From: Lutibacter sp.
GTDB taxonomy: Bacteria; Bacteroidota; Bacteroidia; Flavobacteriales; Flavobacteriaceae
Assembly (NCBI GenBank): GCA_002733665.1
Contig: NVWM01000006.1
Location: 1-64,000 of the forward strand
DNA length: 64,000 nt
Reading direction: 5' to 3'
The position numbers and the translations under genes are program-made. The notes beneath the pieces were generated by a model that saw only the letters and a program-made list of their open reading frames with translations, was not told the DNA's origin and ran no database searches. Numbering within the stretch: the first letter of the stretch is position 1; each line of letters starts with the position of its first letter. Positions 54,351 through 62,335 of this stretch are shown here, piece after piece.

Positions 54351-55904
54351 ATGCCAGCAGTTGCAACAGATTTTGGAATACAAGAAGCTTTAAAACAATT
54401 AGGCTTAAAAGATATAAACGAAGGAACTTCTACAGGTTCTAATAATTTTTCTAACGGAGAAATTATAGAATCATACTCTCCAGTTGATGGAAAATTAATT
54501 GGAAAAGTAAAAACGACTACAAGAGAAGATTATGAAAGAGTGATGACTACAGCAACGACTGCTTTTAAATCATTTAGACATATGCCTGCTCCGCAAAGAG
54601 GAGAAATTGTACGTCAGTTTGGAAATAAATTAAGAGATTTAAAAGAACCTTTAGGTAAATTAGTTTCTTACGAAATGGGAAAATCTTTACAAGAAGGTTA
54701 CGGAGAGGTTCAAGAAATGATTGACATCTGTGATTTTGCAGTAGGATTATCTAGACAGTTAAACGGTCAAACAATTCCATCAGAACGTCCAGGACACGTA
54801 ATGAGAGAACAATGGCATCCAATTGGTGTTGTTGGTATTATCTCTGCATTTAACTTTCCTGTAGCAGTCTGGGCTTGGAACACAGCTTTGGCTTGGATTT
54901 GTGGTGATGTGTGTGTATGGAAAGGTTCTGAAAAAGCACCTTTATGTTCTGTAGCATGTCAAAACATTATTGCAGGTATTTTAAAAGAAAATAATTTACC
55001 AGAAGGAATTTCTTGTATCATTAATGGTGATTACAAAGTAGGTGAGTTTATGACTAAAGATACTAGAGTTGCTTTAGTTTCTGCAACTGGCTCTACTAGA
55101 ATGGGAAGAATCGTTGGAGCTACTGTAGCAGAACGTTTTGGAAAATCTTTATTAGAATTAGGTGGAAACAATGCAATTATTATTACTCCAACGGCTGACT
55201 TAAAGGTTGTAGTTCCTGGAGCAGTATTTGGTGCGGTTGGTACTGCTGGACAACGTTGTACTTCTACAAGAAGATTAATTATTCACGAATCTGTTTACGA
55301 TAAAGTAAGAGATGCTATTGTTGGTGCGTATGGTCAATTAACAATTGGAAATCCATTAGACGAAAAAAATCATATAGGTCCATTAATTGATAATGATGCT
55401 GTAAATACATATTTGGCTGCTATTGAAAAAGCGAAGGCTGAAGGTGGAAATGTATTGGTTGAAGGTGGCGTTCTTGAAGGAGAAGGTTACGAATCTGGAT
55501 GTTATGTAAAACCAGCAATTATTGAAGCAGAAAACCATTTTGAAATAGTACAGCATGAAACTTTTGCTCCTATTTTATATCTAATGAAATATTCTGGTGA
55601 TGTAGAAAATGCTATTGAAAAACAAAATGGTGTTGCTCAAGGGTTATCTTCTGCAATTATGACCAATGAATTGAAAGAAGCAGAAAAATTCTTGTCTTAT
55701 GCAGGTTCTGATTGTGGAATAGCAAATGTAAACATCGGAACTTCAGGTGCAGAAATTGGTGGTGCTTTTGGTGGAGAAAAAGAAACTGGTGGTGGACGTG
55801 AGTCTGGATCAGATGCTTGGAAAGTATATATGAGAAGACAAACGAATACTGTAAACTATTCTGATGAGTTGCCTTTAGCGCAAGGAATCAAATTTGATTT
55901 ATAA
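54351..55904 (+). CDS. Aldehyde dehydrogenase, ALDH7 (aminoadipate semialdehyde) type
   Basis: The 517-residue NAD-dependent dehydrogenase has the ALDH core. The fold opens with SPVDGKLIGKVKTTT, and IGVVGIISAFNFPVAVWAWN is the Rossmann entry with the catalytic Asn. The general-base Glu is in SLLELGGNNAIII and the nucleophilic Cys near residue 302 in GTAGQRCTSTRRL. The FGGEKETGGGRESGSDAWKVYMRR end is diagnostic for the ALDH7/antiquitin group, which oxidises alpha-aminoadipate semialdehyde (piperideine-6-carboxylate) in lysine degradation and also acts on betaine aldehyde and lipid aldehydes. Lysine catabolism is likely but no pathway neighbours are present. Confidence 0.93.
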   Translation: MPAVATDFGIQEALKQLGLKDINEGTSTGSNNFSNGEIIESYSPVDGKLIGKVKTTTREDYERVMTTATTAFKSFRHMPAPQRGEIVRQFGNKLRDLKEPLGKLVSYEMGKSLQEGYGEVQEMIDICDFAVGLSRQLNGQTIPSERPGHVMREQWHPIGVVGIISAFNFPVAVWAWNTALAWICGDVCVWKGSEKAPLCSVACQNIIAGILKENNLPEGISCIINGDYKVGEFMTKDTRVALVSATGSTRMGRIVGATVAERFGKSLLELGGNNAIIITPTADLKVVVPGAVFGAVGTAGQRCTSTRRLIIHESVYDKVRDAIVGAYGQLTIGNPLDEKNHIGPLIDNDAVNTYLAAIEKAKAEGGNVLVEGGVLEGEGYESGCYVKPAIIEAENHFEIVQHETFAPILYLMKYSGDVENAIEKQNGVAQGLSSAIMTNELKEAEKFLSYAGSDCGIANVNIGTSGAEIGGAFGGEKETGGGRESGSDAWKVYMRRQTNTVNYSDELPLAQGIKFDL

Positions 55905-55929
55905 TAATTCTATAATTAAGAGATTATTT

Positions 55930-55966
55930 AAAAAGGCTGTTTACTTAAAGTAAACAGCCTTTTATT
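55930..55966 (+). terminator. Terminator after the aldehyde dehydrogenase gene
   Basis: A 16-bp stem (55931-55946 with 55948-55963) with A- and T-runs at its base. Confidence 0.9.
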
Positions 55967-55986
55967 ATTTGAAATTCTAATAAAAC

Positions 55987-56015
55987 AAAACCGTCCCGAT
56001 TTCTCGGGACGGTTT
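55987..56015. terminator. Second hairpin in the convergent intergenic region
   Basis: AAACCGTCCCGA pairs with TCGGGACGGTTT around a TTTC loop, GC-rich for this genome and followed by T residues on both strands. It may end the leftward gene on the opposite strand or act as a back-up terminator. Confidence 0.7.
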
Positions 56016-56024
56016 CTAATTCAA

Positions 56025-56044
56025 TTGGCTATCTTCATAGCCAA
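56025..56044. terminator. Third hairpin before the convergent lipoprotein gene
   Basis: TTGGCTAT pairs with ATAGCCAA around a CTTC loop. It is the third consecutive hairpin between the convergent genes ending at 55904 and 56067. Confidence 0.55.
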
Positions 56045-56066
56045 CCAAAAATCAACTAACCAAACT

Positions 56067-57011
56067 TTATTTTATATGCTTTTCTCTATTTTTTGTTTTC
56101 CTCTGTACTTTAGTACGTTTTCTTCCTTCAATACTTACACTTTCTTTACTCTTTTTTCCTTGTTTTAAGTATTGCAAGAATACTTTCCCTTCAAACTCAT
56201 ATGTTGTATCCGAACTCACGTGATATAATTCTATCTTTCCGTCATTTAAAACGATCAATTCGAACTCTTCATTGTCTCCAGTATCATAATCTAATGTTAA
56301 AATCTTAAGGTTTTCATATCCTGTTACATCAAAGACCTCATATCCGCCTACATAATCCCAATTAACTAAATCAATATTTGTGCCAAAGACATCTTCCGAT
56401 GAGTAAAACGTTGTTATATTTTCTGGAGTAAATGCTAAGTAATTTTCATTATCAAACTCATTTATAGTCCCTGTAGCACTTGCAAATGTTTTTTCCCATC
56501 CTACATATTCCTGTAAGAAATACTCAATATTCTCGTAAAATATTTGATCATAATCAAATGAACTCTTTTGGTATCCTTCTAAATAATAGGTTACATTAGA
56601 ATTTAAACTCACAAGTTTTATTTCATTTCCTGACGTTTGAATTACTCTAAAGTCATTTGCACCATCCAATACATGATCTACTTCTAAAGTCATATCAAAG
56701 GTGTTGTAATTTCCTATTTGTATTCCATAACCGTTTCCAGTAAATCCTATATCTACAAGATTGTTGTTTCCATATAATCTACCATTTTGAAACGATAGTG
56801 TAAATGCTTTTGACATGAATGGCACATCACCAGAACCTGTTGTACGGTGATAGTCTACATACCACAAATCATAATCTGTAAGTAATGTTTCTAATGATAT
56901 TGGCTGAACAGCGTCTCCTCCATTATTATCATAAAAATCATCTTCTATTATACATGACGTAAATAGTGTTCCTGTTATCAATATTCCTAAAAGTAATTTT
57001 ATCGCTTTCAT
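56067..57011 (-). CDS. Uncharacterised lipoprotein with duplicated lipocalin-like halves
   Basis: The 314-residue product has a lipobox at the end of a short signal (ITGTLFTSC, Cys20) followed by IIEDDFYDN. The mature part seems to contain two related strand-rich halves, each with a WYVDYH/WDYVGGYEVFDVTG-type segment and a closing TYYLEGY or TYEFEGK line (N-terminal half ~40-160, C-terminal half ~170-275). The last ~40 residues are strongly basic (KQGKKSKESVSIEGRKRTK and onward), an unusual tail. I do not recognise a named family. It is a single gene, convergent with the aldehyde dehydrogenase gene. Confidence 0.75.
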   Translation of the reverse strand: MKAIKLLLGILITGTLFTSCIIEDDFYDNNGGDAVQPISLETLLTDYDLWYVDYHRTTGSGDVPFMSKAFTLSFQNGRLYGNNNLVDIGFTGNGYGIQIGNYNTFDMTLEVDHVLDGANDFRVIQTSGNEIKLVSLNSNVTYYLEGYQKSSFDYDQIFYENIEYFLQEYVGWEKTFASATGTINEFDNENYLAFTPENITTFYSSEDVFGTNIDLVNWDYVGGYEVFDVTGYENLKILTLDYDTGDNEEFELIVLNDGKIELYHVSSDTTYEFEGKVFLQYLKQGKKSKESVSIEGRKRTKVQRKTKNREKHIK

Positions 57012-57088
57012 AATTCAAAATTTTATGGTTACGATTGATAGATTTCAAATTCTGTGCCAAAAAAATATTTTGGTGTTTTTTAAAATAA

Positions 57089-57116
57089 AAAATCCAACTA
57101 ATATTAGTTGGATTTT
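57089..57116 (-). terminator. Terminator after the 162-residue lipoprotein gene
   Basis: AAAATCCAACTAAT with ATTAGTTGGATTTT is a perfect 28-bp palindrome; the minus strand continues into a T-rich tract. Confidence 0.85.
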
Positions 57117-57136
57117 CTTATTTTACTTAGTGTTTA

Positions 57137-57625
57137 TTAAGGATAAAGGTCTGGCTCTTCTCTTAGCAGTTTTTGTTTAAAATATTTTAATTTTCCTTTT
57201 TCTTTATAGCAGATAATTGCTTCATCGTCTTCAATTTCAAATGGAAACTTTGTTTCCTTAATTGGTGCTTTATTCCCATATTCTTGATCAGTCTCACTAT
57301 GCATAATTAAATCTAAAGGCTTATTAACATTTGTTTTAAATCTAGCAACATAAGCTGTGGGTTTTTTCTCCACTTTAGAAACTTGACCTCTAAAAAAGAC
57401 ACTGTCAATGACTATTTTATCCGTATCTAAATCTGTAAATGAAATAAAAACATTTACACCACTTCCGCCTCCAGCAACTCCAGCAACCCATTCTTTGAAT
57501 GTTGCATTTGATATAATAAATGGCGAATCATCTTGAAGTTTATACACCATTTCTTTGGAATTACCACATTGTGCAAAACTAAATAAAACGACACTTCCTA
57601 AAATAATGTTTAATACTGTTTTCAT
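57137..57625 (-). CDS. Uncharacterised lipoprotein
   Basis: The 162-residue protein has a signal with a lipobox-like end (LFSFAQC, Cys20) followed by GNSKEMVYKLQDDSPFII. The mature part is strand-rich with WVAGVAGGGSGVNVFISF and an acidic/basic C-terminal region ending KLKYFKQKLLREEPDLYP. It looks like a small beta-sandwich lipoprotein, a type I have seen annotated only as conserved hypothetical in Flavobacteriaceae. It has its own promoter and terminator, so it is probably a single-gene unit. Confidence 0.8.
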   Translation of the reverse strand: MKTVLNIILGSVVLFSFAQCGNSKEMVYKLQDDSPFIISNATFKEWVAGVAGGGSGVNVFISFTDLDTDKIVIDSVFFRGQVSKVEKKPTAYVARFKTNVNKPLDLIMHSETDQEYGNKAPIKETKFPFEIEDDEAIICYKEKGKLKYFKQKLLREEPDLYP

Positions 57626-57733
57626 GTGTATACTTTTATTGTTTTTTAATTGTCACATGAGTTCGCTATTAATCATTCTCTTGAGTGGTAATGCTTTTAA
57701 CACGCTCGGCTCATGTGTTTATCTTTCTTGGTT

Positions 57734-57763
57734 CAAATATACAAACTCAAAATTAATGCCAAA
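57734..57763 (-). promoter_or_regulatory. Promoter of the 162-residue lipoprotein gene
   Basis: On the minus strand TTTG (57760-57763) and TATATTTG (57734-57741) are separated by 18 nt, a close match to the Bacteroidota consensus. The leader is about 100 nt. Confidence 0.6.
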
Positions 57764-57767
57764 AAAA

Positions 57768-57795
57768 AAGTCCAAAACTTTTAAGTTTTGGACTT
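57768..57795 (-). terminator. Terminator after the DUF3078 gene
   Basis: AAGTCCAAAACTT pairs with AAGTTTTGGACTT, and the minus strand then runs into T residues (complement of the A-run 57761-57769). Confidence 0.85.
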
Positions 57796-57819
57796 ATAAT
57801 ATACTGTGAAATATAATTT

Positions 57820-58662
57820 TTATTTGAATGTATAATTTACACCAACTCCAAATGTTTCTCTAATTTGAAATCCGTTAGGATTTGTATTGTCATCATAGAT
57901 TGCTTGGAAAGTTAAGTTAGTAGATAAGTACTTATTGATTGTCATCACTAAATTCATTGTATAATCTATATCGACATTTTGTGGGTCTTCAAGATAGTTT
58001 GAATATAAACCTAACAGATTTTCCATAGAAATGTTTTCCATTAAATTTAATTTGTAATAACCTCTCACTGCAGCGCCAAGTTCAAATGCTGATGTTTTTC
58101 CAGCATCAGTACCAAAACTACCTGCATACTCATCATGTACAAAAATCATTTTTGCAGCAGCTGGTGAAATATTCACATGTAAATTATCTGATTTTTTCCA
58201 CAGCATTCCAGGTCCTGCTTGAAAATATGCAGGTGAAAAGAAATGAGAGATTTTAAATCCGTCTAAGTAACCGGTATCAAATTGTGTCTTAAAATTAAAA
58301 TATGCAGAGTAATACCAAAAGCCTTTTGCTTTTTTACCTACAGTAGAGTTAAATTCTATACGATCATTTGATTTTGTAAAGTTGTTTTGTCCTTTGTTTT
58401 TAAAAGCGCCATAATCAGCAATAATCTTGTTATCCCAAATATAATCTCCTTTTATCATGTTAAAGTCATAGTTAACCAAAACATTAGCTGCGATATTTGA
58501 AATACCTCCACCAGTCCACTCATTGTTAAATGCCGATTGATTAAAAGTAAGGGCAACATTACCTCCTTTAGTCCATCCATCTGGAATTGAATCTTTTGCT
58601 TCTTGAGCAAATGTAAATACACTTGTTAACACTACTAATACTAAAGTAATTATTTTTTTCAT
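57820..58662 (-). CDS. DUF3078 family outer membrane protein
   Basis: The 280-residue protein has a signal peptide ending at TFAQ (~20). The mature part begins with DGWTKGGNVALTFNQSAFNNEWTGGGISNIAANVLVNYDF, the DUF3078 pattern, and continues as alternating strands to an aromatic C-terminal VGVNYTFK, as expected for an outer membrane beta-barrel. The function of the family is unknown. It is divergent from norC and has a strong consensus promoter of its own. Confidence 0.92.
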   Translation of the reverse strand: MKKIITLVLVVLTSVFTFAQEAKDSIPDGWTKGGNVALTFNQSAFNNEWTGGGISNIAANVLVNYDFNMIKGDYIWDNKIIADYGAFKNKGQNNFTKSNDRIEFNSTVGKKAKGFWYYSAYFNFKTQFDTGYLDGFKISHFFSPAYFQAGPGMLWKKSDNLHVNISPAAAKMIFVHDEYAGSFGTDAGKTSAFELGAAVRGYYKLNLMENISMENLLGLYSNYLEDPQNVDIDYTMNLVMTINKYLSTNLTFQAIYDDNTNPNGFQIRETFGVGVNYTFK

Positions 58663-58688
58663 TTTATTTATTTTTTAAATTAAGGGTG

Positions 58689-58719
58689 CAAATATACATT
58701 TTTTTAATTTTGTTGCAAA
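58689..58719 (-). promoter_or_regulatory. Consensus promoter of the DUF3078 gene
   Basis: On the minus strand TTTG (58716-58719), 19 nt, then TATATTTG (58689-58696), a full match to the Bacteroidota -33/-7 pattern. Confidence 0.7.
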
Positions 58720-58754
58720 AATCTGATTGTCAGCACATTGTGTTTTGTGTTCTT

Positions 58755-58796
58755 TTCAATGACATTGAACTTTAAGAAAATTTATATATTCTTAAA
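58755..58796. promoter_or_regulatory. Two adjacent palindromes upstream of norC
   Basis: TTCAAT-GAC-ATTGAA (58755-58769) is a perfect inverted repeat. It is followed directly by TTTAAGAA-N10-TTCTTAAA (58771-58796). Both lie upstream of the FNR-like box and may bind a second regulator. Confidence 0.45.
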
Positions 58797-58799
58797 ACA

Positions 58800-58811
58800 T
58801 GATTAAAGTCA
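58800..58811 (+). promoter_or_regulatory. FNR/CRP-like activator box of norCB
   Basis: TGATTAAAGTCA fits TGA-N6-TCA and ends 23 nt before the norC -7 box, the same spacing as at nirK. The implied centre near -41 is typical of class II CRP/FNR activation. Confidence 0.65.
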
Positions 58812-58834
58812 TTTTTTAATTAAAAAACTAATTA

Positions 58835-58842
58835 TAAGTTTG
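58835..58842 (+). promoter_or_regulatory. -7 box of norCB
   Basis: TAAGTTTG matches TAnnTTTG. No TTTG -33 element is present; the FNR-like box takes its place. The leader to the ATG at 58902 is about 50-55 nt. Confidence 0.6.
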
Positions 58843-58901
58843 CGATTATTATAAAAGACTTTTTTTCTTTTATATGATTTTTATAAACTAAACTTAATTT
58901 T

Positions 58902-59384
58902 ATGTTATCAAAAAAACAAGCAAGGGCTTTCTTTCTTGGAGGAACATTGGTTACTTTTCTAATTTTTATTGGATTAACCATATTTTCACTATCAAAGGAT
59001 GTTGATCAAACTAACCATGAAAACATAACAGAAGCTGTTGTTCGTGGAAAGAATCTTTGGGATTCTAACAATTGTATGGGCTGCCATACACTATTAGGTG
59101 AAGGAGGCTATTATGCTCCTGAATTAACAAAAGTAATTGATAGGTTAAATGTTAAATACAATGGTAGTGGTGAACAAGTTATCAAAAGTATTTTAATGTC
59201 TCCTGTACCATGGCAACCAAATGGGAGAAAAATGGTTGCGTACGGATTTTCAAATGAAGAGGCAGAAGATTTAATTGCCTTCTTTGATTGGATTGATGAC
59301 ATTGATCTAAATGGATTTGGAGAAGTTGTTGGCGTTGACAAAAGTATATCTCCAATAGCAAGAGAAAGAATGAATAATCAATAA
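58902..59384 (+). CDS. norC: Nitric oxide reductase cytochrome c subunit
   Basis: NorC delivers electrons from periplasmic donors to NorB, which reduces NO to N2O. The 160-residue protein has one N-terminal membrane anchor (FFLGGTLVTFLIFIGLTIFSL, residues ~10-30) and a periplasmic cytochrome c domain. That domain has the heme site CMGCH (C58, C61, H62), LLGEGGYYAPEL after it, and the axial Met in NGRKMVAYGF (M111). The C-terminal FFDWIDDIDLNGF is typical. norB follows 15 nt downstream and the pair ends at a strong terminator. Confidence 0.95.
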   Translation: MLSKKQARAFFLGGTLVTFLIFIGLTIFSLSKDVDQTNHENITEAVVRGKNLWDSNNCMGCHTLLGEGGYYAPELTKVIDRLNVKYNGSGEQVIKSILMSPVPWQPNGRKMVAYGFSNEEAEDLIAFFDWIDDIDLNGFGEVVGVDKSISPIARERMNNQ

Positions 59385-59399
59385 CTAAACTTAAACATT

Positions 59400-60737
59400 A
59401 TGAAATATAAATCACAAAAAGTAGCGTATTGGTTTTTTGCATTATCAATGGCGCTATTCGTATTACAATTAATATATGGCTTTATAATGGGATTTGCACA
59501 TGCCGGATTTGATGGTTTGCATGAATTTATTCCATTCAATACAGCAAAAGCAGTTCACCTGAATTTATTGGTAGTTTGGTTACTATCTGGATTTATGGGA
59601 GCAGCATATTACATTATTCCAGAAGAGGCACAAATAGAATTATATAGTGTGAAATTAGCTTATGTACAGCTAATTTCTTTAGCAGTAGTTGCTGTTGCAG
59701 CAATTATTGGCTTCCATTTTAATATTTGGGAAGGACGTAAATTTCTTGAAATACCAAGAGGACTTGATTATTTAGTTGTAGTAAATGTACTCTTGTTCTT
59801 GTATATTATTTTAATGACCTTGTATAAAGGAAAGCGTAGAACTACAACAGCCTTAGTACTTACAATGGGACTGTTTTTTGCAGCGCTACTATATCTTCCT
59901 GGAATGATTCCTTTTGATAGTCAAGTAACAGATTCATTTTTCAGATGGTGGGTTGTTCACCTTTGGGTAGAAGGTGTTTGGGAATTAATTATGGGAGGTA
60001 TTTTATCTTTCTTATTAATCAAATTAACAGGAGTTGATAGAGAAGTTATTGAAAAATGGTTATATGTAATCGTTGGGTTAACATTCTTGTCAGGAGTTTT
60101 AGGAACAGGACACCACTACTATTATATAGGTGTAAATAAAATTTGGTTAATCGTTGGTGGAATTTTCTCTGCACTTGAGCCTTTAGCGTTTTTAGCAATG
60201 GCATTATTTGCCGTAAATATGTATAGAAAAGGAGAGAAAAAACATCCAAATAAATTAGCATTGTACTGGACACTTGGTGCAGCAATAGTTTCTTTTGTTG
60301 GAGCTGGTTTGTTGGGCTTTGCTCATACATTACCACAAACAAACCTTTACACACACGGAACTTTAGTAACAGCAATGCACGCACATTTGGCTTTTTGGGG
60401 AGCGTACGCAATGATTGTTTTAGCAATCATTAGTTACTCGCTTCCAAATATGACTGGTAGAAAACTATATGACAGTTCTAGAGGTAGAATGGCATTTTGG
60501 TTTTCTAATATTGGTATGGTAGGTATGACTATAGCTTTTGGAGTTGCTGGTGTAGCGCAAGTTTATTTAGAACGTATTATGAAAATTGAATTTATGGAAG
60601 TTCAAAAAATGGTAGAAGTTCATTTTTATATTTTAATAATATGCGCAACTTTATTTACTACAGGAATTATATTGTATATAATAGACTTTGTCAAACATGG
60701 GAGACCAACTGATGAAGCTTTAGAGGTTCATTCTTAA
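59400..60737 (+). CDS. norB: Nitric oxide reductase catalytic subunit
   Basis: NorB is the heme-copper-oxidase-superfamily subunit that reduces 2 NO to N2O at a heme b3/FeB centre. The 445-residue protein has about twelve membrane helices. Candidate low-spin heme and b3 ligands are H53 (AVHLNLLVVW) and H327/H329 (TAMHAHLAFWGAYAM). FeB ligands are H187 (WWVVHLWVEGVWEL) and H238/H239 (GTGHHYYYIG), and the conserved glutamates are E191 and E195. It lacks the N-terminal extension of quinol-dependent NorB, which fits with the adjacent norC. A GAHLPQT-type variation is absent; residues look intact. Confidence 0.96.
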   Translation: MKYKSQKVAYWFFALSMALFVLQLIYGFIMGFAHAGFDGLHEFIPFNTAKAVHLNLLVVWLLSGFMGAAYYIIPEEAQIELYSVKLAYVQLISLAVVAVAAIIGFHFNIWEGRKFLEIPRGLDYLVVVNVLLFLYIILMTLYKGKRRTTTALVLTMGLFFAALLYLPGMIPFDSQVTDSFFRWWVVHLWVEGVWELIMGGILSFLLIKLTGVDREVIEKWLYVIVGLTFLSGVLGTGHHYYYIGVNKIWLIVGGIFSALEPLAFLAMALFAVNMYRKGEKKHPNKLALYWTLGAAIVSFVGAGLLGFAHTLPQTNLYTHGTLVTAMHAHLAFWGAYAMIVLAIISYSLPNMTGRKLYDSSRGRMAFWFSNIGMVGMTIAFGVAGVAQVYLERIMKIEFMEVQKMVEVHFYILIICATLFTTGIILYIIDFVKHGRPTDEALEVHS

Positions 60738-60750
60738 AAGATAAATTTTA

Positions 60751-60785
60751 AAAAAGACCACTTTCTAACAAGTGGTCTTTTTTTT
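60751..60785 (+). terminator. Terminator of norCB
   Basis: A 13-bp stem (60751-60763 with 60770-60782) around TCTAAC, with T residues continuing. It ends four bases before the nirK activator box. Confidence 0.9.
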
Positions 60786-60788
60786 AAC

Positions 60789-60800
60789 TGATAAATATCA
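60789..60800 (+). promoter_or_regulatory. FNR/CRP-like activator box of nirK
   Basis: TGATAAATATCA is a perfect inverted repeat of the TGAT-N4-ATCA type, close to the FNR consensus TTGAT-N4-ATCAA (4 of 5 bases in each half). It ends 23 nt before the nirK -7 box. Confidence 0.75.
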
Positions 60801-60823
60801 TTTTTCAATTAACCTGTATATCG

Positions 60824-60831
60824 TAATTTCG
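60824..60831 (+). promoter_or_regulatory. -7 box of the nirK operon
   Basis: TAATTTCG has one mismatch to TAnnTTTG, which fits an activator-dependent promoter. The leader is about 40 nt. Confidence 0.55.
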
Positions 60832-60875
60832 CATCGTTATTACTTTAATAAAAACACTAACTAAAACAAATCATA

Positions 60876-62324
60876 ATGAAAAAATTAAAAGTATTGTTAC
60901 TAATGTCACTTATGGCTTTAGTTTCGTTCAGTTGCAATAACAGCGACACAAAAAAAGTAGTAGATGCTGCAAAAATAGCTGTTAATGGTACCATGGAAGC
61001 TGAATTAACTTCACCGCCAAACGTTCCTGCATCGGTTGGAGATAGACCAGCAAAAAAACTAATAGTTAACATGGAAATTCTTGAAGAAGAAGGAACCATG
61101 ACAGATGGTACAACATATATCTATTGGACTTTTGGAGGTTCAGTTCCTGGAAGTTTTATTAGAACAAGAGTTGGAGATGAAGTAGAATTCACACTTTCTA
61201 ACCATCCAGATAATAAATTACCGCACAATATCGATTTACATGCTGTAACAGGTCCAGGAGGTGGAGCAACTTCATCTTTTGTGGCTCCAGGACATGAGAA
61301 AAAATTCAATTTCAAAACATTAAATCCAGGTCTATATGTATACCACTGTGCAACTGCACCTGTTGGAATGCACATAGCTAACGGAATGTATGGTTTAATT
61401 TTAGTTGAGCCAGAAGGAGGTCTTCCTAAAGTTGATAAAGAATACTATATTATGCAAGGTGATTTCTATACAAAAGGTAAAAATGGAGCTCCTGGTTTAC
61501 AGGCTTTTGATATGACAAAAGCTGTAGCAGAACAAGCAGATTATGTTGTATTTAATGGTAAAGTAGGTTCTTTAACTGGTGATAATGCAATTACTGCAAA
61601 TGTTGGAGAAACAGTTCGTTTATATGTTGGTAACGGAGGTCCAAATTTAGTATCTTCTTTTCACGTAATTGGTGAAATCTTTGACAGAGTAAACGTTGAA
61701 GGTGGTTCTACAATTAATGAAAACGTACAAACTACACTAATTCCTGCAGGAGGAGCTGCAATAGTTGAATTTAAAGTAGATGTTCCTGGAACATTTATCT
61801 TAGTTGATCACTCCATTTTTAGAGCATTTAACAAAGGTGCTTTAGGAATGCTAAAAGTAAAAGGAGAGGAAGATAAAGTATTATATTCTGGTGTAGTTCA
61901 AGAAGGAATATATCAACCAGAAGGTGGAGGAATTCAAGAAATGCCAGAAGATCCTGATGCTAAAAAAGTAGTTGTAAATTCAAACAAATCATTAGCAGAA
62001 AAAATCGAATCAGGAAAAAACATTTATACAAAGACTTGTTTCGCTTGTCACCAAGCTAACGGAGAAGGTATTGCAGGAGCATTTCCTCCATTGGCAAAAT
62101 CAGATTACTTAAATGCTGATGTAAAACGTTCTATCGGAATTGTACTTCATGGTAAAACAGGAGAAATTACTGTAAACGGAAAGAAGTATAACAGTGTAAT
62201 GACAAAACAAACATTATCAAGCGCTGAAATTGCTGATGTAATGACTTACATTTACAATTCTTGGGGTAATAACAAGACCAATGTATCAACTTCTGATGTT
62301 GATGCTGTTAGAAACGGTCATTAA
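60876..62324 (+). CDS. nirK: Copper nitrite reductase with C-terminal cytochrome c domain, lipoprotein
   Basis: NirK reduces nitrite to NO. The 482-residue protein has a lipobox (LVSFSC, Cys20) so it is membrane-anchored. Two cupredoxin domains carry all ligands. Type 1 copper: H117, C158, H166, M171. Type 2 copper: H122, H157, H312. The catalytic pair is D120 (LPHNIDLHA) and H263 (SSFHVIGEIFD). After a linker (~350-370), a cytochrome c domain follows with CFACH (C388, C391, H392) and axial M442 (SVMTKQTLS). The fused heme domain can pass electrons directly to the type 1 copper. Driven by an FNR-like box; nirV begins 11 nt downstream. Confidence 0.97.
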   Translation: MKKLKVLLLMSLMALVSFSCNNSDTKKVVDAAKIAVNGTMEAELTSPPNVPASVGDRPAKKLIVNMEILEEEGTMTDGTTYIYWTFGGSVPGSFIRTRVGDEVEFTLSNHPDNKLPHNIDLHAVTGPGGGATSSFVAPGHEKKFNFKTLNPGLYVYHCATAPVGMHIANGMYGLILVEPEGGLPKVDKEYYIMQGDFYTKGKNGAPGLQAFDMTKAVAEQADYVVFNGKVGSLTGDNAITANVGETVRLYVGNGGPNLVSSFHVIGEIFDRVNVEGGSTINENVQTTLIPAGGAAIVEFKVDVPGTFILVDHSIFRAFNKGALGMLKVKGEEDKVLYSGVVQEGIYQPEGGGIQEMPEDPDAKKVVVNSNKSLAEKIESGKNIYTKTCFACHQANGEGIAGAFPPLAKSDYLNADVKRSIGIVLHGKTGEITVNGKKYNSVMTKQTLSSAEIADVMTYIYNSWGNNKTNVSTSDVDAVRNGH

Positions 62325-62335
62325 TTTACACTAAA

